From Jatrophihabitans sp. GAS493 (GTDB taxonomy: Bacteria > Actinomycetota > Actinomycetes > Mycobacteriales > Jatrophihabitantaceae), in NCBI RefSeq assembly GCF_900230215.1, contig NZ_LT907982.1:310001-374000 (forward strand): 64,000 nucleotides of DNA, in the 5' to 3' direction. The stretch's first letter is position 1. The number at the start of each line of letters is the position of its first letter. The translations under genes and the position numbers were made by a program. Under the pieces are notes generated by a model. The model was not told where the DNA came from and searched no databases. It saw only the letters and a program-made list of their open reading frames with translations. Below, piece after piece: positions 26,503 to 35,347 of the stretch.

Positions 26503-27726
26503 ATGACCACGCTGCAGAGCTATCCGGCAGCCGTCTGCGCCCCCACCCGGACGGTGGACGTCGAGATCGTCGTTCCGGTCTACAACGAGGAGTCGAGCCT
26601 GCCGAGCAGCGTTCGCCGCCTGGCGGCCTACCTGGCTACCGACGCCTTCCCGTTCAGCTGGCAGATCACCATCGCCGACAACGCCAGCACCGACTCGACC
26701 TGGCAGTGCGCGATCGACCTCACCTACGAGCTGGACCACGTGCAGGCCGTGCACCTCGAACAGAAGGGTCGGGGCCGTGCGCTCAAGCAGACCTGGTCGG
26801 CCAGCACGGCCCGAGTCGTGGCCTACATGGATGTCGACCTCTCCACCGACCTGGACGGCCTGCTGCCGCTCGTCGCCCCGCTGCTGTCCGGACACAGCGA
26901 CATGGCGATCGGCAGCCGGCTGGCCCGCTCAGCCCGGGTCATCCGCGGCCCGAAGCGGGAGTTCATCTCGCGCAGCTACAACCTGATCCTGCGCACCACC
27001 CTGCAGGCTCAGTTCAGTGACGCCCAGTGCGGCTTCAAAGCATTGCGGACCGAGGCCGCCCAGGCGCTGCTGCCGCACGTCGAGGACACCGCCTGGTTCT
27101 TCGACACCGAACTGCTCGTGCTCGCCGAGCGCAGCGGGCTGCGGATCGCCGAGGTGCCGGTGGACTGGGTCGACGATCCGGATAGCCGGGTCGACATCGT
27201 CGCCACCGCCGCCGCCGACCTCAAGGGCGTGGCCCGGATGGCGCGGGGAATCGGTCGCGGCACACTGCCGCTGCGTGATCTGCGTCAGCAGCTCGGACGC
27301 AATCCCCTTCCCGTTGCCGGTGTTCCCGCCTCACTGGCTACCCAGACGGTGCGCTTCGCCGCCGTCGGGGTGGCATCGACGCTGGCCTACCTGCTGCTCT
27401 TTCTCGTGCTGCGGGGCCCGCTGGGAGCGCAGCCGGCCAACCTGCTCGCCCTGCTGGTGACCGCGATCGCCAACACCTCGGCCAACCGGCGCTTCACCTT
27501 CGGCGTCCGCGGCTCCGGTGCGGCCCGGCACCAACTTCAGGGGCTGCTCGTCTTCGCGCTCGGTCTAGCTCTGACCAGCGGCTGCCTGCACCTGCTCTCC
27601 GTCGTCGCTCCGAACGCCGGACGCGCGACCGAACTCTTCGTCCTGCTTATGGCCAACCTGGCCGCGACCGTGCTGCGATTCGTGCTGTTTCGCATGTGGG
27701 TCTTCACCCGAAAGGAAATGGCGTGA
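26503..27726 (+). CDS. GT2 glycosyltransferase fused to GtrA-like membrane domain (YkcC-like)
   Basis: A 407-residue protein. The N-terminal GT2 domain (about 15-245), of the dolichyl-phosphate glucose/mannose synthase type, has VEIVVPVYNEESSLPSSV, ITIADNASTDST, the catalytic AYMDVDLSTDLDGL and CGFKALRTEAAQALLP. The C-terminal 120 residues form four helices of the GtrA family (VRFAAVGVASTLAYLLLFLV, then ANTSANRRFTFG). It probably charges and flips polyprenyl-phosphate sugar for the two GT39 enzymes encoded next; GT2-GtrA plus GT39 is the B. subtilis ykcC-ykcB arrangement. The start ATG 26503 has AGGGGG upstream. Its stop overlaps the next GTG. Confidence 0.9.
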   Translation: MTTLQSYPAAVCAPTRTVDVEIVVPVYNEESSLPSSVRRLAAYLATDAFPFSWQITIADNASTDSTWQCAIDLTYELDHVQAVHLEQKGRGRALKQTWSASTARVVAYMDVDLSTDLDGLLPLVAPLLSGHSDMAIGSRLARSARVIRGPKREFISRSYNLILRTTLQAQFSDAQCGFKALRTEAAQALLPHVEDTAWFFDTELLVLAERSGLRIAEVPVDWVDDPDSRVDIVATAAADLKGVARMARGIGRGTLPLRDLRQQLGRNPLPVAGVPASLATQTVRFAAVGVASTLAYLLLFLVLRGPLGAQPANLLALLVTAIANTSANRRFTFGVRGSGAARHQLQGLLVFALGLALTSGCLHLLSVVAPNAGRATELFVLLMANLAATVLRFVLFRMWVFTRKEMA

Positions 27727-29756
27727 CCACACTTCTCGACTCCTCCTCTGACGTGGTCATACCACCACCCGGGGATGAGAACTCGCCGACAATCAAGGCT
27801 GAATCGCCGGTTCGGCGCCGCCTCGGGGTCGCCGCCCTGCTGATCGCCACCGCCGTCCTGTACATCTGGAACCTCGGCGCCTCCGGCTACGCGAACGAGT
27901 TCTACGCCTCAGCCGTCCAGGCCGGCACCAAGAGCTGGAAGGCGTTCCTCTTCGGATCCTCCGACTGGGGCAACTCGATCACCGTCGACAAGCCCCCGGC
28001 ATCACTCTGGCCGATGGAGCTCGCCGGACGCATCTTCGGCTTCAATTCCTGGAGCATGCTGGTTCCCGAAGCGCTGATGGGTGTGGCTGCGGTGGGATTG
28101 CTCTACCTCACCGTCAAGCGTTGGTTCGGGACCACCGCCGGCTTCATCGCCGGGACGCTCTTCGCGCTCACCCCGGTGGCGGTGCTGATGTTCCGCTTCA
28201 ACAACCCGGACGCCATGCTCACCCTGCTGATCGTCGCCGCGGCCTACTGCGTCACCCGGGCGATGGATTCGACTCGCACCCGCTGGCTGCTGCTCTGCGG
28301 CGTGGCTCTGGGTTTCGCCTTCCTCACCAAGAGCCTGCAGGGTTTTACGGTGATTCCGGGCTTCGCCGTCATGTATCTGGTAGCCGCCCCGACGTCACTG
28401 CGACGGCGTCTGCTGCAGCTGCTGGCCGCCGGTGGGGCGCTGTTGGCCAGCGCCGGGTGGTGGATCGCCATCGTGGCCTTCTGGCCGGCCGGTAGTCGCC
28501 CCTACATCGGCGGTTCGACCAACAACAGCGCGCTGGAACTCGCCTTCGGTTACAACGGCCTGGGACGCATCACCGGCGGATCCGCCGGCAACGGTGGCGG
28601 CGCCAACTTCAGCGGCAGCACCGGGCTCTTCCGTCTCTTCAACAGCGAGATGGGGACGCAGATCTCGTGGTTGCTCCCGGCGGCGCTGATCGGATTGGTC
28701 GCAGTCTCGGCACTCTCCCGACGAGCTCCGCGCACCGACCACAGCCGGGCCGCGATGATTCTCTGGGGCGGCTGGCTGCTGGTGACCGGCATCGTGCTCA
28801 GCTTCGCCAGTGGCACGATCCACTCGTACTACACGATCGAGCTCGCTCCGGCGATCGCGGCGCTCGTCGCCATCGCGTCGGTGACGCTCTGGCGGTTGAG
28901 GGCGGAGCTGAACGCCCGGCTGACGATGGCGATCGGTGTCCTGGCCACCGGCATCTGGGGCTACGAACTACTGCAGCGTGACGCCAGCTGGCACCCTTGG
29001 ATCTCCTACCTACTGGTGGTGGCAACCGTCGTCGCCGTAGCGGCGCTGCTGATCCCGGTGCAGCGGTGGAGCCGAGCGCTGGTCGTCGGATTGGTGGCCG
29101 GCCTGATCGTCCTCGGTGGCGGATCGGCGGCCTACGCAGTATCGACCGCCAGCACCGCGCATACCGGCTCCACGCCGAGTGCGGGACCGGCCGCAAGTGG
29201 TGGGTTCGGTGGCGGTGCTTCCGGGGGCGGTGGCTTCGGCGGACGGGGCGGTGGCGCCCCGACCGGCGGCACCGGCGGCGGCGGTTTCGGTGGCGGCACG
29301 GGTGGACCTGCCGGCAACGGTGGCACCCCACCGAGCGGCGCGCCGGGCGCTACCAGTGGCTCGACCGCCGGCGGCACCGCGACCGGGGGCGGCACGGGTG
29401 CGGCGAGCAGCTCGAACTCGGCGCTCGTCGCGCTGCTGAAGGCGGCCGGCACCAAGTGGTCGGCGGCGACCATCGGCTCGCAGACCGCGGCGACGCTGCA
29501 ACTCAACAGTGACACCGACGTGATGCCGATCGGTGGCTTCACCGGAAGCGACAACTCACCCACCCTGGAGCAGTTCAAGGCACTCGTGGCCCAGGGCGAG
29601 ATCCGCTACTTCATCGCCGGCGGCGGTGGTGGCGGTGGCTTCGGTGGCGGTCAGAGCGGAAGCAGCAGCATCACCAGCTGGGTCGAGTCGAACTTCAGCT
29701 CGAGCACGGTGGGCGGCAGCACGGTCTACGACCTGACCAAGGCGGTCACGTCGTGA
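27723..29756 (+). CDS. GT39-family membrane glycosyltransferase (YkcB/ArnT-like), copy 1
   Basis: A 677-residue integral membrane enzyme. The first 450 residues have about twelve helices and the GT39/PMT-like extracellular loop motifs GYANEFYASAVQAGTKSWKA, ITVDKPPASLWPMELAGRIF and LMFRFNNPDAMLTLL. They are followed by a Gly-rich linker (about residues 490-550) and a C-terminal extracellular domain (NSALVALLKAAGTKWSAATI, GGFTGSDNSPTLEQFKALV) matching the YkcB C-terminal family. It probably transfers a sugar from a polyprenyl phosphate to a surface acceptor. GTG 27723 overlaps the YkcC-like stop. The gene is followed, again with overlap, by a close paralogue. Confidence 0.9.
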   Translation: MTTLLDSSSDVVIPPPGDENSPTIKAESPVRRRLGVAALLIATAVLYIWNLGASGYANEFYASAVQAGTKSWKAFLFGSSDWGNSITVDKPPASLWPMELAGRIFGFNSWSMLVPEALMGVAAVGLLYLTVKRWFGTTAGFIAGTLFALTPVAVLMFRFNNPDAMLTLLIVAAAYCVTRAMDSTRTRWLLLCGVALGFAFLTKSLQGFTVIPGFAVMYLVAAPTSLRRRLLQLLAAGGALLASAGWWIAIVAFWPAGSRPYIGGSTNNSALELAFGYNGLGRITGGSAGNGGGANFSGSTGLFRLFNSEMGTQISWLLPAALIGLVAVSALSRRAPRTDHSRAAMILWGGWLLVTGIVLSFASGTIHSYYTIELAPAIAALVAIASVTLWRLRAELNARLTMAIGVLATGIWGYELLQRDASWHPWISYLLVVATVVAVAALLIPVQRWSRALVVGLVAGLIVLGGGSAAYAVSTASTAHTGSTPSAGPAASGGFGGGASGGGGFGGRGGGAPTGGTGGGGFGGGTGGPAGNGGTPPSGAPGATSGSTAGGTATGGGTGAASSSNSALVALLKAAGTKWSAATIGSQTAATLQLNSDTDVMPIGGFTGSDNSPTLEQFKALVAQGEIRYFIAGGGGGGGFGGGQSGSSSITSWVESNFSSSTVGGSTVYDLTKAVTS

Positions 29757-31849
29757 CCGGTCTCATCGACCATCAACCGGCCGAATACAGCGCGGAGAGC
29801 GGCACGTTCGGCCATCTGAGAGGGACGGGAGCCTCGGCGAAGGTGGGCACATCGTCGCCGAGGCCCTCCGGCCGGCTCCGCGACCGGTTCAACCCGCGGC
29901 GGCACGCCGCGCTGATCACCCTGCTCGCGGGTACCGCACTGCTCTACCTCTGGGGGCTGTCGAAGTCGGGCTGGGCCAACGAGTTCTACGCCGCGGCCGC
30001 CCAGTCGGGCAGCAAGAGCATCACCGCGTTCCTCTTCGGCTCGCTGGACCAATCCAACTTCATCACCGTCGACAAGCCCCCGGCCGCCCTCTGGGTCATG
30101 GACATCTCGGTGAAGCTCTTCGGCGTCAACTCCTGGTCGCTGCTGGTTCCCCAGGCGCTGGAGGGAGTGGCCGCGGTCGGGCTGCTCTACGCGGCAGTGA
30201 GCCGGGTCTGCGGGCGTAGGGCCGGGCTGTTGGCCGGCGCCGTACTGGCCTGCACCCCGGTGGCCACCCTGATGTTCCGCTTCAACAACCCCGACGCCCT
30301 GCTCGTCCTGCTGATGACGGCGGCCGCCTATGCAACCGTGCGAGCCATCGAGAAGGCCAGCCTGCGCTGGTTACTGCTGGTGGGGTCGCTTATCGGTTTC
30401 GCGTTCCTGACCAAGATGCTCCAAGGATTACTGGTCGTTCCGGGCTTCGCCGCCGCCTATCTGGTGGTCGCCCCGACATCGCTGCGGCGCCGTGTGCTGC
30501 ACTTGCTGGCCGCCGCCGGGGCGCTGGTCATGTCAGCCGGTTGGTGGATCGTCCTGGTCCAACTCTGGCCGTCGGGGTCGCGTCCCTACATCGGTGGTAC
30601 CAACACCAACTCGATCCTGGAACTCACCTTCGGCTACAACGGCATCGGCCGGCTCACCGGATCGAGCAACAACGGCAGCGTGAGCGGAACCGGTACCGGC
30701 TTCTCATCCAGCGAGACCGGTCTGACCCGCCTCTTCGGCTCGGAGATGGGGACGCAGATCAGCTGGCTCATCCCGGCCGCCCTGCTCAGCCTGGCCGCCG
30801 TCGGCTACCTCACCGCTCGACGCCGGCGCACCGACCTGCTCCGGGGCAGTCTCATCCTCTGGGGCGGCTGGCTGCTGGTCACCGGCCTGGTGCTCAGCTT
30901 CGCCAGCGGCATCATCCATCCGTACTACACGGTGGCCCTGTCGCCGTCGATCGCGGCGCTGGTCGGAATCGGGGTGACCACGCTCTGGCGCACCCGCCGC
31001 CTGGAGTTCTCCCGCTGGGCGTTGACCGCCGTCATCGCCGCCGGCGCCTGGTGGACCTTCGAGTTGCTCGGACGGGCCAGTTGGAACCCGTGGCTGCGCT
31101 GGATCGTGCTGCTCGCCGGCGCGGTGGCGGTCGCGGGCATCTTCGTCCCGCGCAGCCTGCTGGCCCGTCCGGGGCTGGTGGTGGCTCCGGCGGTGGCCGT
31201 CGCGCTGCTGGCCGGTCCACTGGCCTATTCGATTCAGACCGCTTCGACCTCGCATACCGGAGCGATCCCGTCAGCCGGCCCATCGAGCAACACCGGGTTC
31301 GGCGGCGGCTTCGGTGGCGGTCGTCCGGGTGGCGGATTCGGCGGTGCAGGCGGTGCTGGGAATGCAGGTGGTACTGGCGGTACAGGCGGTACTGGCTTTG
31401 GCGGCCAGAACGGCGGCGCCGCAGGCGGTGGCTTCGGTGGCCGCGGAATTGGTGGCGGCACCGGCGGCGGGATGGGCGGCGGATTGGGTGGTGCGACCAC
31501 CGTCAGTTCGGCCCTCACCAGTGCGCTGAAGACCAACGCCGCCGACTACAAGTGGGCCGCCGCGACGACCGGCGACAACGAGGCCGCGTCCCTGGAGCTG
31601 GCCAGCGGGGAGGCGGTGATGGCCCTCGGTGGCTACAACGGGACCGACCCGGCCATCACATTGAGCGCGTTCAAGCAGTTGGTGGCCACGGGCCAGGTTC
31701 ACTACTACGTGGCCGACAGCTCCGGCTTCATCGGATCGACCGACAAGTCGACCTCAACCGCCTACGCGATCCAGCAGTGGGTCACCTCGACCTACACGGC
31801 GACCACCGTCGGCGGCACCACCGTCTACGACCTCTCGCCGACCAGCTAA
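29753..31849 (+). CDS. GT39-family membrane glycosyltransferase (YkcB/ArnT-like), copy 2
   Basis: A 698-residue paralogue of the preceding protein with the same blocks: GWANEFYAAAAQSGSKSITA, ITVDKPPAALWVMDISVKLF, LMFRFNNPDALLVLL, GSRPYIGGTNTNSILELTFG. It also has an independent Gly-rich linker (GGFGGGFGGGRPGGGFGGAG and on, about 500-580) and the same C-terminal domain (ALGGYNGTDPAITLSAFKQL). The N-terminus has an extra 40 residues before the first helix. Tandem duplication is clear, yet the linkers differ in sequence, so the copies are not recent. It starts at GTG 29753 overlapping the previous stop and is the last gene of the coupled run that began at 22894; a strong hairpin follows 20 bases later. 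Confidence 0.9.
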   Translation: MTGLIDHQPAEYSAESGTFGHLRGTGASAKVGTSSPRPSGRLRDRFNPRRHAALITLLAGTALLYLWGLSKSGWANEFYAAAAQSGSKSITAFLFGSLDQSNFITVDKPPAALWVMDISVKLFGVNSWSLLVPQALEGVAAVGLLYAAVSRVCGRRAGLLAGAVLACTPVATLMFRFNNPDALLVLLMTAAAYATVRAIEKASLRWLLLVGSLIGFAFLTKMLQGLLVVPGFAAAYLVVAPTSLRRRVLHLLAAAGALVMSAGWWIVLVQLWPSGSRPYIGGTNTNSILELTFGYNGIGRLTGSSNNGSVSGTGTGFSSSETGLTRLFGSEMGTQISWLIPAALLSLAAVGYLTARRRRTDLLRGSLILWGGWLLVTGLVLSFASGIIHPYYTVALSPSIAALVGIGVTTLWRTRRLEFSRWALTAVIAAGAWWTFELLGRASWNPWLRWIVLLAGAVAVAGIFVPRSLLARPGLVVAPAVAVALLAGPLAYSIQTASTSHTGAIPSAGPSSNTGFGGGFGGGRPGGGFGGAGGAGNAGGTGGTGGTGFGGQNGGAAGGGFGGRGIGGGTGGGMGGGLGGATTVSSALTSALKTNAADYKWAAATTGDNEAASLELASGEAVMALGGYNGTDPAITLSAFKQLVATGQVHYYVADSSGFIGSTDKSTSTAYAIQQWVTSTYTATTVGGTTVYDLSPTS

Positions 31850-31868
31850 ATCCCCCCGACCCCGACGT

Positions 31869-31907
31869 GGGGAGTTAAGTTCCCGGATTCCGGGAATTTA
31901 ACTCCCC
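31869..31907. terminator. Bidirectional hairpin terminator between convergent genes
   Basis: Near-perfect inverted repeat with 18-base arms and a 3-base loop (ATT). The left arm is GGGGAGTTAAGTTCCCGG, and the right arm differs only by a G:U-compatible pair. It lies between the stop of the GT39 gene (31849) and the stop of ccsB (31927), which is the right place for a terminator serving both. There is no long T tract. Its core TTCCCGGATTCCGGGAA recurs at 47585-47623. Confidence 0.75.
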
Positions 31908-31926
31908 AAGATCGGCAGGAACGGGG

Positions 31927-33009
31927 CTAGTTCAGACCGGCGTAGGAGTGCAGGCCGGAGATGACGACGTTCACCACGAAGAAGTTGAAGGTCATCGCTC
32001 CGAAGCCGAGCAGGTTGATCCAGGCCGCACGCGAACCCTTCCACCCCGCGGTGGCCCGGGCGTGCAGGTAGCAGGCGTAGATGACCCAGGCGATGAAGGC
32101 CCAGGTCTCCTTCGGGTCCCAGCCCCAGTAGCGACCCCAGGCCGCCTCGGCCCAGATCGCTCCGGCGATGACGCCGCAGGTGTAGAGCGGGAAGGCGAAG
32201 GCGACCGTACGGTAGGCGACTCGATCGAGGGTCTCGGGAGCCGGCATCCGGGCACCGAGGGAGACCGGAAAGCGCACCTTCATCGGCTCTGTCGCATCGC
32301 TGAGGGCGTGAGCCGCGGCCAGCTTGTCGTAGCGATTGCGGATCAGGAAGAGGCTGGTGAGCACCGCACTGGTCAGCAGGATTCCCTCGGATGTCGCGGC
32401 GAGGGTGACGTGGATGGCCAGCCAGTACGACTGCAGGGCCGGCACCAGCGGGGCGTCCTTGGCGTACCAGACGGTGCCGGCCAGGAACATCACCAGGATC
32501 ACCGGCAGCATCACGAAGAGGCCGAGGTAGCGGATCTGCGGGGCACGAGCAAGCACAGCCAGGAAGGCGAGCACCGCGATGAGCCCGGCCAGGGTGGCGA
32601 ACTCGTACATGTTGCCCCACGGGATCCGGTCCGCGGCCACTCCGCGCAGGATCACCGAGCAGGCATGCAGCATCGCCCCGAGGATGGTGACCAGCACCGC
32701 GAGCTGCCCGAACCGGTCACCGGCGGAGCCGTGCCGCACTCCCGAGGCGGTGATCGAGTTCTCCGGCGGCACGACGACCGAGATACCGCGAGCAGCTGGT
32801 GTCCCGCCGGCACTCCCCGCACCGCTGGAGTCGGCACCGACCAGGCTGCGGGCGGCCATCACATTCGGCGTGGTCGAGGCGACCCGTCCACGTCGGCCGA
32901 AGGCGTACTCGGCGGCATACAGGATCATCGCCACGGAGTAGGTGGCGATCGCCGTCGTGAATAGCACGTTCGACAGGCTTGCGTAGTGTTCGTTGACCGC
33001 CACGGTCAC
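31927..33009 (-). CDS. ccsB: System II cytochrome c biogenesis protein CcsB/ResC
   Basis: A 360-residue polytopic membrane protein for haem export and handling. The tryptophan-rich haem motif is clear: WGRYWGWDPKETWAFIAW, near residue 290, flanked by conserved histidines (CSVILRG region, SYWLAIHVTLA, CYLHARA). With ResB it forms the cytochrome c synthetase that attaches haem to CxxCH apocytochromes outside the membrane. GTG 33009 overlaps the ResB stop (GTGA). It is the last gene of a leftward operon: TlpA-like, ccdA, resB, ccsB. Confidence 0.93.
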   Translation of the reverse strand: MTVAVNEHYASLSNVLFTTAIATYSVAMILYAAEYAFGRRGRVASTTPNVMAARSLVGADSSGAGSAGGTPAARGISVVVPPENSITASGVRHGSAGDRFGQLAVLVTILGAMLHACSVILRGVAADRIPWGNMYEFATLAGLIAVLAFLAVLARAPQIRYLGLFVMLPVILVMFLAGTVWYAKDAPLVPALQSYWLAIHVTLAATSEGILLTSAVLTSLFLIRNRYDKLAAAHALSDATEPMKVRFPVSLGARMPAPETLDRVAYRTVAFAFPLYTCGVIAGAIWAEAAWGRYWGWDPKETWAFIAWVIYACYLHARATAGWKGSRAAWINLLGFGAMTFNFFVVNVVISGLHSYAGLN

Positions 33010-34592
33010 GTCCTCTCGTCGCTCTGCGTTGCGTTAACCAGGTCGCTGCCGTCGGTGGCAGGAATCCTCTCGCCGGCCGGGCCGGAGCTCGCGCCGGTCT
33101 TCTGAGCCAGCTTGGCCAGCAGGCTGGCGAACTCGGCCGAGAAGTTGCCCGCGTCGCTGCGCGCGAGCCCACCGATGGAGATAACGGTAGGCGAGCCTGT
33201 CGATCCGCTCGCTGCGGGGGTGATCCGCAGCCAGATCCGGCGCCGGCGCACCGACAGCGAGCCGACCAGGCCGATCACCATGGCCCCGGCTGCGAAGAGC
33301 AGGTAGGTCTGCGACGGATCGTGGGAGACCTGCAGCGTCACCCAGGGCACCCAGCCGTCGAAGGTCACCTTGACGCCCTTGGCCGTGGTCGATTCACCGA
33401 TTCGCAGGTTGGCCTGCCCGGTCTTGGTCAGGTCGGTCTTGTCGAGCGAACTCGTCGAGTGCGGCAGCCCGTCCGGGTGCAGGGTGCCTGTGTAGACGAA
33501 GATGCCGAGCATCGGGTCCTTCACCGTCGGCGACGCCGAGGTGTAGACGCCGGACGAGGTCTCGACCGGCGTCGGGGCGAAGAACCCCTCGACGCCGACC
33601 TCATTGGTGCCCGACTTCTGGGTCACCTCGAACGCGCCCTCCGACAGCAGGGTGGCGGCGTCGGTCGGGACGAAGTCCGCGGTGCGGTGGTAAACCGTCC
33701 CGTCCGGCATCGTCACCGTGATCGAAGGTGAGAAGCCGTGCCCGACCAGGTAGACCCGGTCGCCCTCCAGCCGTAGGGGATGGTTCACCGAGATTGCGGT
33801 GGCCTTCACCTGGGTCGAGTTGACGTTGGGCTGGTAGGTGACCGAGGCAAGGAACTTCGACGGCTGCCCGTCGGCCAGGTACTGCGCGTCGAACTTGGTG
33901 ACGTTGACGCAGAACGGCGGCGGCGTCACCTTCCCCTCCGCGGCCAGCCGGCCCGGACGCGAGGAGTCGGCGAAGGCGCCGTTGCAGAACCCGGCACCCT
34001 GTTCGACCAGGTAGGAACTCTCGTAGCTGAAGAGGCGTCCGATCGCGATCAGCACCAGCGCGCAGAGCAGGGCGACGTGGAAGACGAGGTTGCCGGTCTC
34101 GCGGGTGTAGCCCTTCTCGGCCGAGAGGGTGACGACACCGCCCGGCTCCTCGCGACGCTCCACCCGCCAGCGGCGGCCAAGTGTGCGCCGGGCAGCAACG
34201 GCATACTCCTCAACCGGCAGCGCGGCCTGCAACCGGGCCGACTCGGGGAGGCGGTCGAGGTTCTTCGGCGCCTTCAACGGCCGGCTCGTCGCGTTACGCA
34301 GGTGCAGCCGAATTCGCGGGATGAGACAGCCGACCAGCGAGATGAACAGCAGCAGGTAGATCGCGGCGAACCATGGAGTGCCGAAGACGTCGAACATGCC
34401 GATACGGTCGAGGAAGGTTCCCCACGCCCCGTGGCTGGCCAGGTAGGCCTGGACTTTGACCGGGTTCAGCGGCCGCTGCGGCAGCAACGACCCCGGCACC
34501 GCGGCGACGGCGAGCAGGAAGAGCAGGATCAGCGCGGTGCGCATGCTGATCAGTCGCCGCCAGGCTCGGCGGATCACGCGGATCGGGTTCAC
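33006..34592 (-). CDS. resB: Cytochrome c biogenesis protein ResB
   Basis: A 528-residue ResB-family protein. Helices at the N-terminus (MRTALILLFLLAVAAVPGS and LISLVGCLIPR), a third near residue 170 and one near 440 surround a large extracytoplasmic domain. Family marks include PLNPVKVQAYLASHGAWGTFLDRIGMFDVF split over two blocks, KGYTRETGNLVFHVALL and NHPLRLEGDRVYLVGHGFSP. It acts with CcsB in haem delivery and ligation to cytochromes c. The C-terminal 60 residues are a hydrophilic tail. GTG 34592 overlaps the ccdA stop. Confidence 0.93.
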   Translation of the reverse strand: MNPIRVIRRAWRRLISMRTALILLFLLAVAAVPGSLLPQRPLNPVKVQAYLASHGAWGTFLDRIGMFDVFGTPWFAAIYLLLFISLVGCLIPRIRLHLRNATSRPLKAPKNLDRLPESARLQAALPVEEYAVAARRTLGRRWRVERREEPGGVVTLSAEKGYTRETGNLVFHVALLCALVLIAIGRLFSYESSYLVEQGAGFCNGAFADSSRPGRLAAEGKVTPPPFCVNVTKFDAQYLADGQPSKFLASVTYQPNVNSTQVKATAISVNHPLRLEGDRVYLVGHGFSPSITVTMPDGTVYHRTADFVPTDAATLLSEGAFEVTQKSGTNEVGVEGFFAPTPVETSSGVYTSASPTVKDPMLGIFVYTGTLHPDGLPHSTSSLDKTDLTKTGQANLRIGESTTAKGVKVTFDGWVPWVTLQVSHDPSQTYLLFAAGAMVIGLVGSLSVRRRRIWLRITPAASGSTGSPTVISIGGLARSDAGNFSAEFASLLAKLAQKTGASSGPAGERIPATDGSDLVNATQSDERT

Positions 34593-35347
34593 AGGTCAGC
34601 TCCGAGCCCGGTGTTGCCGTAGGTCGCCAGCACGCTCATCCAGTGATCCCAGAGTCCGGTGACCAGCAGAATGCCCATGAGAATAAGGGCAGCCCCGCCG
34701 ATCCGGCTGACGACACCGGCGTGCCGGCGGACGAAACCCAGGGCCGAGGTGGCCCAACCGAAGCCGAAGGCCACCAGCAGAAAGGGGATCCCGAGACCCA
34801 CGCAGTACGCGGCGGTGAGGAAGGCACCGCGGGCCGCCGATCCCTGGCTCAGGGCCATCGACGTCACCGCGCTCAGGGTGGGGGTGAGGCAGGGCGTCCA
34901 GGCCAGACCGAAGGTGATCCCCAGTAGCGGCGCGCCGATCAGCCCGGCCCGCGGACGGGCGTGGATCTTCACCTCGCGCTGCAGGAAGGGAATCCCACCC
35001 AGGAAGACGATCCCGAGCAGGATGGTGATCGAGCCGAAGATGCGCTCGAGGGTCTGCTTGTGTACCTGGATCGACTCACCGAGCGTGCCGAAGAGCAGCC
35101 CGCCGGCCACGAACACGGCGCTGAAACCAAGGATGAATAGCGACGTTCCGATGATTGTGCGGCGGCGGACGTGCGCCTCATCGGCTCCGGTGATCCCGGC
35201 GACGTAGGCCAGGTAGCCGGGCACCAGGGGCAGCACGCAGGGTGACAGGAAACCGACCAGCCCGACGAGCGCGGCGACTCCGGCCGCGACCATCACCGGT
35301 CCGGTGTTGATCGTGTCGACGAACGTGCCGCTGGCCAGGTTCGTCAC
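34589..35347 (-). CDS. ccdA: Thiol-disulfide transporter CcdA
   Basis: A 252-residue membrane protein with six helices. It carries the two CcdA cysteine motifs, GFLSPCVLPLVPGYLAYVAG and TFGLAWTPCLTPTLSAVTSM, which shuttle reducing equivalents from cytoplasmic thioredoxin across the membrane. The reductant is passed to a TlpA/ResA-like protein that keeps apocytochrome c cysteines reduced; that gene lies immediately upstream with a four-base overlap. The start is GTG 35347. Confidence 0.93.
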   Translation of the reverse strand: MTNLASGTFVDTINTGPVMVAAGVAALVGLVGFLSPCVLPLVPGYLAYVAGITGADEAHVRRRTIIGTSLFILGFSAVFVAGGLLFGTLGESIQVHKQTLERIFGSITILLGIVFLGGIPFLQREVKIHARPRAGLIGAPLLGITFGLAWTPCLTPTLSAVTSMALSQGSAARGAFLTAAYCVGLGIPFLLVAFGFGWATSALGFVRRHAGVVSRIGGAALILMGILLVTGLWDHWMSVLATYGNTGLGADL

